Below, piece by piece: positions 24,476 to 32,091 of a stretch of DNA of 64,000 nucleotides. The DNA is taken from assembly GCF_014596445.1 (NCBI RefSeq), contig NZ_MECL01000220.1:1-64000 (forward strand). Reading direction: 5' to 3'. The position numbers and the translations under genes are program-made. Source of the stretch: Streptomyces sp. CBMA29 (lineage in GTDB: Bacteria > Actinomycetota > Actinomycetes > Streptomycetales > Streptomycetaceae). Below the pieces are notes generated by a model. That model was not told the origin of the DNA and did no database searches. It saw only the letters and a list, made by a program, of their open reading frames with translations. The first letter of the stretch is position 1. Every line of letters starts with the position of its first letter.

Positions 24476-25327
24476 TCAGCGGAAGGCGGCGATGTTACGG
24501 GTGACCCAGTCGTGGAAGGGGCGCGGGGCGCGGCCGAGGACGCGCTGGACGTCCGGGCTGACGGCCAACTCGGCCGGTTTCGGGGCGGAGAGGATGTCGA
24601 GGGTGTCGTCGGCGAGTTCCAGCGGAACGAAGCGGGTCATCGCCAACCGGGCCTCGTCGCGGGTGAGTTCGTGGAACCGTATAGGCGAGTCGAGCGCGGC
24701 GGCGATGGCCGCGGCCTGCTGACGTGGGGTGATGACCTCGGGCCCGGTCAGTTCGTACACCCCGCCGCTGTGCCGGTCGTCCAGGAGGCAGGCCGCCGCG
24801 ACCTCGGCGATGTCGGCCGGGTCGACGACCGGAACCCCCACGTCGCCGAAGGGCGCGGCGACCGTCCTTTCCGTACGGACGGACTCCGCCCAGGCGAGGG
24901 CGTTGGAGGCGAAGCCGCCCGGTCGTACGATCGCCCAGTCCAGGCCGGAGCCCCGCAACGCGTCCTCCACCGCGCGCATCGCGACCCGCGACGGGTCGAG
25001 CGGCCTGGTCGACACGCCCTGCGAGGACAGCAGGACGACCCGGCGGACGCCGTGGGCGGCGGCGAGGCCGATGAGGTCGGCGGGCCTGGCCTCGGGGGCG
25101 TGCAGGTCGCCGGACAGGAGGAGGAACAGGGCCTTCGCTCCGTCCAACGCCGTTGTGAGGCTGGCCGGTTCGGCCAGGTCGGCGGACAAGTGACGTACGC
25201 CGTCCGGCAGTTGCGCCGGGTCGGCCGGGTGGCGCCGCGACACCGCCGTCACCTGCTCGCCCGCCTCGGCCAGGGCCTGCGTCAAAGGTCGGCCCACATT
25301 TCCGGTAGCACCGGTCACCACGATCAT
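24476..25327 (-). CDS. NmrA/SDR-a family NAD(P)-binding oxidoreductase
   Basis: 283 residues from an ATG preceded by GAGGAG. The Rossmann start MIVVTGATGNVGRPL has the GxxGxxG dinucleotide site. DWAIVRPGGFASNAL and GGVYELTGPEVIT are typical of the NmrA-like subgroup (YwnB/QorB-like). It lacks the catalytic YxxxK of classical SDRs, so it is a redox sensor or quinone/NADPH reductase. It is divergent from an HxlR regulator, the classic partner of this family, with an inverted-repeat operator between them. Confidence 0.88.
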   Translation of the reverse strand: MIVVTGATGNVGRPLTQALAEAGEQVTAVSRRHPADPAQLPDGVRHLSADLAEPASLTTALDGAKALFLLLSGDLHAPEARPADLIGLAAAHGVRRVVLLSSQGVSTRPLDPSRVAMRAVEDALRGSGLDWAIVRPGGFASNALAWAESVRTERTVAAPFGDVGVPVVDPADIAEVAAACLLDDRHSGGVYELTGPEVITPRQQAAAIAAALDSPIRFHELTRDEARLAMTRFVPLELADDTLDILSAPKPAELAVSPDVQRVLGRAPRPFHDWVTRNIAAFR

Positions 25328-25415
25328 GTTCGGCTCCTCGTTCCTGCTGCGGTTCCTGCTGCTGCTTCTGCTGCGTTGTCCCTTGTGGGTGCGGGGATTG
25401 ACGCTAGGAGCCGGG

Positions 25416-25430
25416 CTTACTTTCCGTAAG
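25416..25430. promoter_or_regulatory. Candidate HxlR operator CTTAC-N5-GTAAG
   Basis: A perfect 5+5 inverted repeat (CTTAC TTTCC GTAAG) lies between the divergent NmrA-like and HxlR genes; a further half-site GGTAAG is at 25443-25448, next to the HxlR start. Position and symmetry suit autoregulation and control of the oxidoreductase. Confidence 0.6.
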
Positions 25431-25456
25431 GACATACCCAGAGGTAAGCTCCGAAC

Positions 25457-25819
25457 ATGGAGGAAGGCGCGCAGCTGAAGCCGGTCGCGACGGACCATCG
25501 GTATGAGGTGTTTCACACCGACTGCCCCGCGCGCGACATGGTTGACCACGTCACGAGCCGGTGGGGCATCTGGGTGCTGATCTCCTTGCGGGCCAACGAC
25601 CTTCGCTTCTACGAGCTGCGCGACAGCATCCGGGGCATCAGCGAGAAGATGCTGGCGCAGACCTTGCGCGCCCTGGTCCAGGACGGCCTGCTCCGGCGCG
25701 AGGTCGAGCCGACGACGCCGCCCCAAGTCACGTACGGCCTCACCGAGTTCGGCCGTGACCTCGGTGAGCCCCTCACCGACCTGTTCGACCGCATCACCCG
25801 GCAACTACCACCGCGATAG
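25457..25819 (+). CDS. HxlR-family winged-helix regulator
   Basis: 120 residues. It has the HxlR layout: an N-terminal Cys (C23, in HTDCPARD), SRWGIWVLISLRANDLRFYEL, ISEKMLAQTLRALVQDGLL and TYGLTEFGRDL. The family responds to electrophiles or oxidants through the conserved Cys. It shares its promoter region with the NmrA-like oxidoreductase, its probable target. Confidence 0.9.
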   Translation: MEEGAQLKPVATDHRYEVFHTDCPARDMVDHVTSRWGIWVLISLRANDLRFYELRDSIRGISEKMLAQTLRALVQDGLLRREVEPTTPPQVTYGLTEFGRDLGEPLTDLFDRITRQLPPR

Positions 25820-25861
25820 CCCGTGCGGGCGGCCAGCACTGGCCCTTGCGGCTGGCCGCCG

Positions 25862-25985
25862 TGGCTTTACCCTGTGCCGTACGGCCGTGCGGCCCGCGTT
25901 CACAAGCCGCCTGCCCCGTATGCCCGTTCCCCGGCAGCCGGTCGAATCCGGCATCGGCTGCCGAGGAACCCGCTGGTTAGCAAGA
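25862..25985 (+). promoter_or_regulatory. CRISPR leader of the mini-array
   Basis: Leader-like blocks are recognisable but diverged: GTATGCCCGTTCC, GTCGAATCCGGC and GGTTAGCAAGA directly before the repeat. A leader this complete in front of only two repeats suggests an array that lost its spacers or never expanded. Confidence 0.6.
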
Positions 25986-26072
25986 CTGCTCCTGGCGCGT
26001 GCGGGGATGACCCCGCGGTGCCAGGCGGTGGAGACGCTGATTCCCACTGCCCCCGCGCACGCGGGATGGTGC
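25986..26072 (+). CRISPR. Two-repeat CRISPR mini-array
   Basis: The first repeat (25986-26014) reads CTGCTCCTGGCGCG then TGCGGGGATGACCCC. One 32-bp spacer follows (26015-26046), and a shortened second repeat (from 26047, CTGCCCCCGCGCACGCGGGA). The second repeat ends about 15 bp before the stop of the XRE gene on the other strand. Confidence 0.8.
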
Positions 26073-26087
26073 GCGCTCGGCTGGGGC

Positions 26088-26312
26088 TCAGGCGGGGTCG
26101 TGGGTGATGAGGTCACCCGGCTGGCAGTGGAGGACGTCGCAGATCCTCGACAGGGTTGAGAAGCGGATGGCCTTGGCTCTGTCGTTCTTGAGGACGGACA
26201 GGTTGACGACGGTGATGCCGACCTGTGCGGACAGTTCGGTGAGCGTCATGCCGCGCTCGGCGAGCAGCCGGTCGAGGTGGATCCGGATCGAGTGGAGTTC
26301 CTCTTCGGGCAT
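26088..26312 (-). CDS. YozG-like small XRE regulator
   Basis: 74 residues, almost entirely an HTH: LLAERGMTLTELSAQVGITV, NLSVLKNDRAKAIRFSTL, ICDVLHCQPGDL. This is the Cro/CI subgroup that accompanies DUF2975 membrane proteins. Its ATG overlaps the stop of the upstream gene by one base (TGATG), so the two are translationally coupled. The palindrome at 26905 upstream of the operon is its likely binding site. Confidence 0.88.
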   Translation of the reverse strand: MPEEELHSIRIHLDRLLAERGMTLTELSAQVGITVVNLSVLKNDRAKAIRFSTLSRICDVLHCQPGDLITHDPA

Positions 26313-26896
26313 CAGATGGTCCCTTCGAGGTCCTCTCGCATGCGCACGCCCTCGCGCATGATCTTCCCCATGATCACCGCGGTGAGCCCCGCGAGGATGA
26401 GCACCATCGGCCCGGAGAGCTCCGGCCCTGAGCCCACGACGGGGGCCATGCTCGCGACGAGCCAGGACCGCGACCAGCCGACGACGAGGCCGGTCAGCGG
26501 CGTGCCCACGGTGACGAACCAGCCGAGTACGGAGAGCCGTTGCGACACCGCGTCGGTGAACGGCCCCTCCAGCAGCACCGACTTCAGCAGCCGGGAGAAG
26601 ATCAGCAGCGCGAGCGCGCCGAACAGGAGCCAGGGCAGTCCTCCTCCGAGGTCGGCGGCGCGCTGCCCGGTGGAGGGGCTGTCCTGACACAGGCGCGTCG
26701 CATTGCTGCCGGCGTCCACGCCCTGGCTTATCGGCAGGTGGTCCGTGAGCGAGGCGTTCGCCCAGAAGCCCGTCTGCGCGCAGACCGCACCGTCGTCGAG
26801 CATGTGGCTGAGTCCCTTGCCGAGGAAGGCGAGCCCGCAGAGCACTGCCAGGGCGAAGGTGATCGAGGACAGGGTCTTGACGAGCCGCGTGTTCAT
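26312..26896 (-). CDS. DUF2975 integral membrane protein
   Basis: 194 residues with four hydrophobic segments (about 12-30, 92-108, 126-146, 158-176). A loop between segments 1 and 2 carries Cys residues. The order, length and the coupled YozG-like regulator downstream match the DUF2975 family. Function is unknown; a sensory or stress role is usually proposed. GGAGG precedes the ATG and lies inside the palindromic operator region. Confidence 0.8.
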   Translation of the reverse strand: MNTRLVKTLSSITFALAVLCGLAFLGKGLSHMLDDGAVCAQTGFWANASLTDHLPISQGVDAGSNATRLCQDSPSTGQRAADLGGGLPWLLFGALALLIFSRLLKSVLLEGPFTDAVSQRLSVLGWFVTVGTPLTGLVVGWSRSWLVASMAPVVGSGPELSGPMVLILAGLTAVIMGKIMREGVRMREDLEGTI

Positions 26897-26904
26897 CGCG
26901 TGCC

Positions 26905-26955
26905 TCCATATCGAAGTTCGATATGGAGAGGCTAGCGACCATATCGATATTCGAC
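26905..26955 (-). promoter_or_regulatory. Palindromic operators of the DUF2975/XRE operon
   Basis: Perfect 11-bp arms TCCATATCGAA (26905-26915) and TTCGATATGGA (26917-26927) are separated by one base. A second, imperfect copy with CATATCGATATTCGA lies at 26940-26954. The first overlaps the ribosome-binding region of the DUF2975 gene. The A/T-rich core stands out strongly from the surroundings. Confidence 0.7.
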
Positions 26956-26999
26956 AAGCTCGTGATCGTCGGCGAGGCGGTGAGTCTGGTTTCGGGGCC

Positions 27000-27467
27000 T
27001 CAGGCGAGGGCGGTGGCCAGGAAGGCGAAGGCGGCGACGATGACGGCGACGCGGACGTAGTGGAAGCGGTCCCAGCGGTTCGTCTGCCGCTTCCAGTCGG
27101 CGGGCCGGTTCTCGGGGGTCCAGGTCTTGCTCCGGTTGTTGATCGGCACGAGCAGCAGGATCGACATGATCACGCTGACGATCAGCAGCGCGGCGCCGGT
27201 GACGACGAGGCCGACGCTGTCACCGGCGCCGTCACCGTCGCCGTGCCGTCCGGCGGCGACAGCCCAGATGGCGGCGAGGACGAGTGAGCCGACGTACCAG
27301 AACGGCATCACGGCGCCGAGCATCCGGCCCCCGTGGGCGCGGGCGAGCTGGCCGCTGTCGTCGGGGAGCGCGTTGAAGATCCGGTTCATGACGAAGGCGA
27401 CGGAGAACTCCACCCCCACCATCACGCCGACGACCACGGTGGTGATGACCCCAAGTGCGTTGAGCAT
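27000..27467 (-). CDS. DUF1772 (anthrone oxygenase-like) membrane protein
   Basis: 155 residues, four membrane segments. LNALGVITTVVVGVMVGVEF, then FNALPDD, a segment with MPFWYVGSL, then VPINNRSKTW and NRWDRFHYVRVAVIVAAFA fit the DUF1772/anthrone-oxygenase family, whose conserved N-x-x-x-x-W and RW..H motifs are present. It is divergent from a TetR regulator whose operator-like repeats fill the gap. Confidence 0.82.
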   Translation of the reverse strand: MLNALGVITTVVVGVMVGVEFSVAFVMNRIFNALPDDSGQLARAHGGRMLGAVMPFWYVGSLVLAAIWAVAAGRHGDGDGAGDSVGLVVTGAALLIVSVIMSILLLVPINNRSKTWTPENRPADWKRQTNRWDRFHYVRVAVIVAAFAFLATALA

Positions 27468-27485
27468 GGTGACCCTCCCGAGGAT

Positions 27486-27549
27486 CTAGCGTTGCTAGCC
27501 GTTGATGCAACGCTAGACCTGCTGTCGCTCGATTGTCTAGCGGTGCTAG
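27486..27549. promoter_or_regulatory. Repeated TetR operator CTAGCGNTGCTAG
   Basis: CTAGCGTTGCTAG (27486-27498) and CTAGCGGTGCTAG (27537-27549) are 13-bp palindromes. A third partial site GCAACGCTAG (27507-27516) forms 10-bp arms with the first. The array sits between the divergent DUF1772 and TetR genes, ten bases before the TetR start. Confidence 0.75.
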
Positions 27550-27558
27550 AATCGAGTC

Positions 27559-28164
27559 ATGTCGGTACAGGAACGCAAGGAGCGCGAACGGGCGGGCCGC
27601 GAACGCCTCATCGTGGCGACGGCCCGCGAACTCGCCGAGCGGCAGGGCTGGGACGCGGTCACCACGCGTCGGCTCGCCGAGCGCATCGAGTACAGCCAGC
27701 CCGTCCTCTACAGCCACTTTCGCGGCAAGCGCGAGATCATCGGCGCCGTCGCTCTCCAGGGCGCCGCCGAGATGGCCGCCGCGATACGGGCCGCGGCTTC
27801 TGCGGCTTCCGCGGCTTCCGCGGCTTCTGCCGTGGACGACCCGCGTGCCCGGGTCACCGCCCTCGCCCGCGCCTACCTGAACTTCGCCGAACGCAACCCG
27901 GCGGTCTACGACGCCATGTTCAACCTCGACGGCGGCCTCGCCTTCGCGCACGAGGACACGCCGGAGCCGCTGAAGGACGCGTTCGCCGCCCTGCTGGAGA
28001 CACTCGGCGAGGTCGCCGGGGACGGCGTCCCCCCGGGCCTGTTCACCGAACTCTTCTGGGCGTCCCTCCACGGACTCGCCACCCTGACCCGGGCCGGGCG
28101 GCTCCCGCCGGGGGACACCGACCGTAGGACGGCGCTGCTGGTCGACCGCCTCGCCGTCCTCTGA
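27559..28164 (+). CDS. TetR-family regulator with WHG-type C-terminal domain
   Basis: 201 residues. The HTH reads RERLIVATARELAERQGWD, then TTRRLAERIEYSQPVLYSHF and GKREIIGAVA. The C-terminal half has YLNFAERNPAVYDAMF and FWASLHGLATLTRAGRLP, the WHG signature. An Ala/Ser run (AAASAASAASAASA) in the linker is coded by short tandem repeats and may vary in length. It is divergent from the DUF1772 gene, its probable target. Confidence 0.9.
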   Translation: MSVQERKERERAGRERLIVATARELAERQGWDAVTTRRLAERIEYSQPVLYSHFRGKREIIGAVALQGAAEMAAAIRAAASAASAASAASAVDDPRARVTALARAYLNFAERNPAVYDAMFNLDGGLAFAHEDTPEPLKDAFAALLETLGEVAGDGVPPGLFTELFWASLHGLATLTRAGRLPPGDTDRRTALLVDRLAVL

Positions 28165-28289
28165 CGCGCCGCCGGTCGGTGGCCGGTGGTCGGTGGCGAA
28201 GGGCAGGGCGGGGCCCTCGGCGCAACTGTCCGGCTCCACCCCGCCGCTGTAGGACGACTCGCGCCACCCGGGGTCGCGCGCCCGGGTGC

Positions 28290-28317
28290 CTGCTCCCGCC
28301 TTCGCGGGGATGACCCC
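28290..28317 (+). CRISPR. Isolated CRISPR repeat ahead of array D leader
   Basis: CTGCTCCCGCCTTCG then CGGGGATGACCCC, a 28-bp copy of the repeat with one base missing. It precedes the array D leader rather than following it, so it is a remnant of an older array end or a duplication scar. Confidence 0.75.
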
Positions 28318-28507
28318 ACCCACACCACGAACCTCCGCGACGACCTCGACCTCGCCTTCGCCGCGAGCACGCTGGCTGGCCATGAGGGCCCTACGCTGTC
28401 CCCGTGCCGCCCCGGCCTTGGCGCAATCCGGTTCGCCCCATTCCCCCGATCCTCGCCAACGCGCCCACCCCGCCCTCTCCGGCCGGCAACCCCCCACGTC
28501 AGCAAGC
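28318..28507 (+). promoter_or_regulatory. CRISPR leader of array D
   Basis: About 170 bp align with the leader of array E: CCACCCACACCACGAACCTC at the far end, CCCTACGCTGT, GGTTCGCC, CCCGATCCTCGCCA, CCGGCCGGCAA and CACGTCAGCAAGC next to the repeat. No gene is evident. Confidence 0.8.
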
Positions 28508-29446
28508 CTGCTCCCCGCGTACGCGGGGATGACCCCAGGGCGGGGCGGCCCTTGCCGATGTCGAGTGCCTGCTCCCCGCCCACGCGGGGATGATCCCTTC
28601 CGCCACGCGGTGGAGACGTCAGGTTGGGCCTGCTCCCCGCGCACGCGGGGATGACCCCCCGAGGGTCTGGAGCGGCACACGCTCGTACGCTGCTCCTCGC
28701 CATGCGGGGATGACCCCTCGTCCATCGTGTCGCCCTCGATCCGAGCCGCCTGCTCCCCGCCCATGCGGGGATGGCCCCTACAGCGACCAGTGCGAGTTGC
28801 CCGCCGGACACTGCTCCCCGCCCGCGCAGGGATGACCCCACCCGCCCGGCGTCTGTGCCCGTGCTCTGCCCCTGCTTCCCGCGTACGCGGGGATGACCCC
28901 AGCGAGCCCCGCTCCAGCGGGTTGGTGATGCCCTGCTCCCCGACCTCGCGGGGATGGCCCCGCCTCATCCACGTACACGTCCGTGATCAGGTGCTGCTCC
29001 CCGCGCACGCGGGGATGACCCCGTGCACGGGGCGATCATCGACGAGCTGCACGACTGCTCCCCGCACGCGGGGATGACCCTGGTGTGGTCGTCCACCACA
29101 CCGTTACCCAGGGCTGGTCCCCGCACTTGCGGGGACGACCCCGCCTGCCCGCGTCGGCGTGGTCCTTGCGCTGCTGCTCCCTGCGCACGCGGGGATGAAC
29201 CCGACGTGGAGACCGCCCTGGCCAAAGGCACCGACTGCTTCTCGCCCCCGCGGGGATGATCCCCCGGACGTGAACGGCTCCATCCGCATGAGCGGCTGCT
29301 GCCCGCACACGCGGGGATGACCCCAAAACGGCACCCGGCACCTACGGCGGTGACGCCTGCTCCCCGCCCTCGCGGGGATGAACCTGGGGTGGTCGTCCAC
29401 CACACCGTTACCCAGGGCTGGGCCCTGCACATGCGGGGATGACTCA
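28508..29446 (+). CRISPR. Type I-E-like CRISPR array D, 16 repeats
   Basis: Repeats begin at 28508 with a ~61-bp period. They are more variable than in array E: ATGATCCC at 28569 and 29235, ATGGCCCC at 28750 and 28933, CCTCGCC at 28690. The last ones (29114, 29418) are clearly decayed. The spacer at 29082-29113 recurs at 29386-29417 with one mismatch in 32, each copy being followed by a degenerate repeat starting CTGG. Orientation is +. Confidence 0.95.
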
Positions 29447-29603
29447 CCGACGCTGGACGGGGGAGCGGGCCTCCCGTTTCTCTGCACGGGCGGGGCGGGC
29501 GGACGGCGGGAGTTGTGGTCGCAGAGGGGAGCGGGGCGCTGGGCCGCTGACGTCGATACGGGGTGGGGGCGGACGAACGGTCGCCTCGTGTGATGCTGGC
29601 GGG

Positions 29604-30104
29604 ATGAGCGATCAACCTGAGGTTGCCGTGGTTCGGTGGCCGGACCGGGCGCCTCCGGTCGGGGACGGGCTGGCCGGGCTGTTGGCGGCCTACCATCTGC
29701 GGACCGAGGCCGAGAAGGGGGCGCCGGTCGCGGGGGTGGACGGGCTGCCGGACCGGTACCGGGCGGAGATCACCGACCCTCGGAGCGCGTTCGCCGACGA
29801 TGTCGTGCTGGTGGCGCTCGTGGGGGACGCAGCCGTGGGCTGTGTGGTGGCGACGCGCCCTGACCACGGGCACTCCGAGGTCAAGAGGCTCTGGACCGAC
29901 CCCGAGTCGCGAGGCCGGGGCGTCGCGTCCGCCTTGCTCAGCGCGGCGTTCGCGCAGGCGGCGGAGAACGGCGCGGACACGGTCCGGCTCTCGGTGTGGA
30001 CGTGGCGGACCGGGGCCATCACGCTGTACGAACGGCTCGGCTTCACCGTCACCGAGTCGTGGGACGAGCGGGACCAACTGGTCTGCATGCAGCGCGCCTT
30101 GTGA
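29604..30104 (+). CDS. GNAT-family N-acetyltransferase
   Basis: 166 residues from ATG 29604. The acetyl-CoA motif A is KRLWTDPESRGRGVASALLS (R/Q-x-x-G-x-G/A as RGRGVA), followed by LSVWTWRTGAITLYERLGFT, the C-terminal beta strand and the YERLGF signature. A typical small-molecule or protein N-acetyltransferase; the substrate cannot be read. It lies between two CRISPR arrays with no operon partner. The Shine-Dalgarno sequence is weak. Confidence 0.88.
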   Translation: MSDQPEVAVVRWPDRAPPVGDGLAGLLAAYHLRTEAEKGAPVAGVDGLPDRYRAEITDPRSAFADDVVLVALVGDAAVGCVVATRPDHGHSEVKRLWTDPESRGRGVASALLSAAFAQAAENGADTVRLSVWTWRTGAITLYERLGFTVTESWDERDQLVCMQRAL

Positions 30105-30168
30105 ACGGTCGCCGTCATCCGTTGACGTCCGCACAATCGCGTATCGCGCGGCGACGGCACGGCGCGTC

Positions 30169-30196
30169 GTGGCCCCCGCGTCAGCCGGGATGGCCC
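30169..30196 (+). CRISPR. Strongly decayed CRISPR repeat ahead of array E leader
   Basis: GTGGCCCCCGCGTCAGCC then GGGATGGCCC resembles the repeat at roughly 20 of 28 positions. Its place, just upstream of the array E leader, mirrors the isolated repeat at 28290 before leader D. Confidence 0.35.
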
Positions 30197-30236
30197 AGCC
30201 GTCTGGACGGCCGTCGTGCCGCGCGTCGCACTGGTG

Positions 30237-30410
30237 CCCACCCACGCCACGAGCCTCGTGACGACCTCAGCCGCTCCTGCCCGTGCCCTCGGGGCGGCTC
30301 TACGCTGTACGCGGGCCGTCTCCATCCGCGCCGGTTCGCCGCCTTTGCCCGATCCTCGCCACCTGATGAAATCCGGCCCCAACCGCCGGCAAACCCCGAC
30401 GTCAGCAAGC
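30237..30410 (+). promoter_or_regulatory. CRISPR leader of array E
   Basis: CCCACCCACGCCACGAGCCT at the far end, CTCTACGCTGT, GGTTCGCC, TTTGCCCGATCCTCGCCA, AAATCCGGCCCC, CCGCCGGCAA and GACGTCAGCAAGC next to the repeat. It is the cleanest of the five leaders and aligns over its whole length with leader D. Confidence 0.82.
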
Positions 30411-30800
30411 CTGCTCCCCGCGCACGCGGGGATGATCCCTTCGCGGTCTCGTTCTCCGCGATGTCCGACGGCTGCTCCCCGCGCACGCGGGGATGATCCC
30501 GGGTCGTGCCCGGCGCTCTCCATCCAGCCGTGCTGCTTCCCGCGCGAGCGGGGATGATCCCGCCGCCTACCTCGCGGCGGCCGGTGTCGCCAACTGCTTC
30601 CCGCGCACGCGGGGATGATCCCGCCACGGACCTGAGGGGCAACAGCAACAGCACCTCCTCCCCGCGCACGCGGGGATGATCCCTTGGCGAAGGCATACGC
30701 CGAGCACCAGACCCACTGCTCCCCGCGCACGCGGGGATGATCCCTGTCCACGCGTTCCGGGCAGACGGATACCCCCCTGCTCCCCGCGCACGCGGGGATA
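30411..30800 (+). CRISPR. Type I-E-like CRISPR array E, 7 repeats, truncated
   Basis: Seven repeats at exact 61-bp spacing with 5' part CTGCTCCCCGCGCACG and 3' part CGGGGATGATCCC. They are the most uniform set in the window and differ from the others by ending GATGATCCC. The seventh (30777-30800) stops after CGGGGATA and runs straight into a coding-like fragment, so the distal part of the array has been lost. Confidence 0.95.
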
Positions 30801-30931
30801 TGGATGTGTGGCACGCGCCGCAGGTGGCCGCGAGGCTCATGGCGGGTGGGGCGATTGCGGTCCTCGGCGCCCTGGTCCTGGCCCGGTCGGCGGGCCGGAT
30901 GGCCATCGCCTTGGTGCTGTACACCGAGTAG
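30800..30931 (+). pseudogene. Membrane-protein fragment fused to the last repeat of array E
   Basis: The last repeat's GGGGAT continues in frame as ATGGATGTGTGGCACGCGCC, giving DVWHAPQVAARLMAGGAIAV, then LGALVLARSAGRMAIALVLY and TE. A VWHA...A.RLM start followed by a membrane segment resembles the SdpI/YhfL-like membrane family, but only about 40 residues remain and no ribosome site precedes it. It is best read as the C-terminal scrap of a gene left by a recombination event that also cut the array. Confidence 0.35.
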
Positions 30932-31008
30932 ATCATCCGGCGGCACCAGCATCTGGAACCGGCCCGAGGCAGCCGACGGCACCCCTGCGGGCGGCTCAGG
31001 GCTCCGGC

Positions 31009-31821
31009 TCAGGGGGCCGTGAAGAGCGTCGGGAAGCGGGGCGCGAGCCAGGGCCTGCGGCCCCAGGCCAGGATCGCGCCGCGCGCGAGCGCGCTCGTGG
31101 TGGTGCGGCGGCCGAGGGCGATGAGGAGGAAGGTGACGGGCTCGGTGACGATCGTGCAGTCGGGGCGGCGGGGCGGGGCGTCGGTGACGGCGAGGGCCCC
31201 GTCGGTGAAGGTGGCGGTGAAGCGGGGGCCGCCGCGCAGGCGGAGGTCGTAGCAGGCGGTGTGCCCGGCGGTGGCGCGGGGCTCGACGACGCGGGGCATG
31301 GCGGTGATGAGGAACGGGACGGTGAGCAGGGCCCGTTGGGGGCTGATCATGTGGGGGCGGCGGAGGGCGACGGCGATGTCGTAGCCGTGTCCGAGCATGT
31401 GGGCGAGGAGGTACGCGCCGAGGTGGCCGAGGTCCATGGGGCCCATCGGGGTGGCCAGTTGGGCGCCCGGCTCCATGGACGGCGCCGTGTCCGTGAACGC
31501 CCGCGCGTGCCGGACGATCCCGGCCGCCAGGATCGCCGGGTCGCGCTCCGTAAAGGCGTTCAGGGAAGCGGTGTTGGCGGCGGCCAGGCCGCCCGGCGTG
31601 CCGTCGCCGTACGACCGCTCGCGTCCGGCGGCGAGGTCCGCCATCAGGGCGTTGGCCAGCATCAGATGCGCCGCCGCCTCCCCAACTGTCCACTGCGCAC
31701 CGGGAATCGGCACGGCCATGTCCTCGGGCGACCGCAGCAGCGCCGCGATCCGCTCGGCGACGGCCGGGACGGCCACGGACAGCGGCGAGTCCGCGCTGAT
31801 CAGGGGGCGGGGTACCGTCAT
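31009..31821 (-). CDS. Mycothiol-dependent maleylpyruvate isomerase-family protein (DinB-like + SCP2-like)
   Basis: 270 residues from ATG 31821. The N-terminal half (IPGAQWTVGEAAAHLMLANA, then LGAYLLAHMLGHGYDIA) is the DinB/MDMPI four-helix metal-binding fold with conserved His. The C-terminal third (YDLRLRGGPRFTATFTDGAL and DCTIVTEPVTFLLIALGR) is SCP2-like. Proteins of this type use mycothiol as a thiol cofactor in isomerase or transferase reactions. It stands alone, with 270 bp of gene-free, high-G+C sequence upstream (31822-32091). Confidence 0.83.
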   Translation of the reverse strand: MTVPRPLISADSPLSVAVPAVAERIAALLRSPEDMAVPIPGAQWTVGEAAAHLMLANALMADLAAGRERSYGDGTPGGLAAANTASLNAFTERDPAILAAGIVRHARAFTDTAPSMEPGAQLATPMGPMDLGHLGAYLLAHMLGHGYDIAVALRRPHMISPQRALLTVPFLITAMPRVVEPRATAGHTACYDLRLRGGPRFTATFTDGALAVTDAPPRRPDCTIVTEPVTFLLIALGRRTTTSALARGAILAWGRRPWLAPRFPTLFTAP

Positions 31822-32091
31822 GCTGCAGAAGAGTGACCGAGCCCGCCGCTTCTGTCCAGGGTGCGCGTCGCGCGACGGGTGGTCATACGCCGGGCGCGGC
31901 CCCGTACAGCCGTACGGCCGCCGGCCGCCGCGTCGTACGAACGGGCTCACGCCGTACGCGTGCCGCCGCGCCGCGACAGCCGGGCCCGGAGGACGACGAG
32001 GGCGCCGATGCGGCGCGCGAGACGGTCAAGGGCGCGCTGGGATGAGGGGCTCCTCCGTTCGTGAGCCGCATGGAGGAGCCGCTCACTCGTC

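Noticed and set aside
16986-30800. Arrays as part of a prophage or integrated element
   Set aside because: No integrase, terminase, tRNA or attachment repeat is visible, and the genes between arrays are ordinary regulator/effector pairs with host-like composition.
31822-32091. Frames in the gap upstream of the isomerase-like gene
   Set aside because: Only Arg/Ala/Pro-rich open frames and short palindromes such as CCGTACAGCCGTACGG; no gene can be supported.
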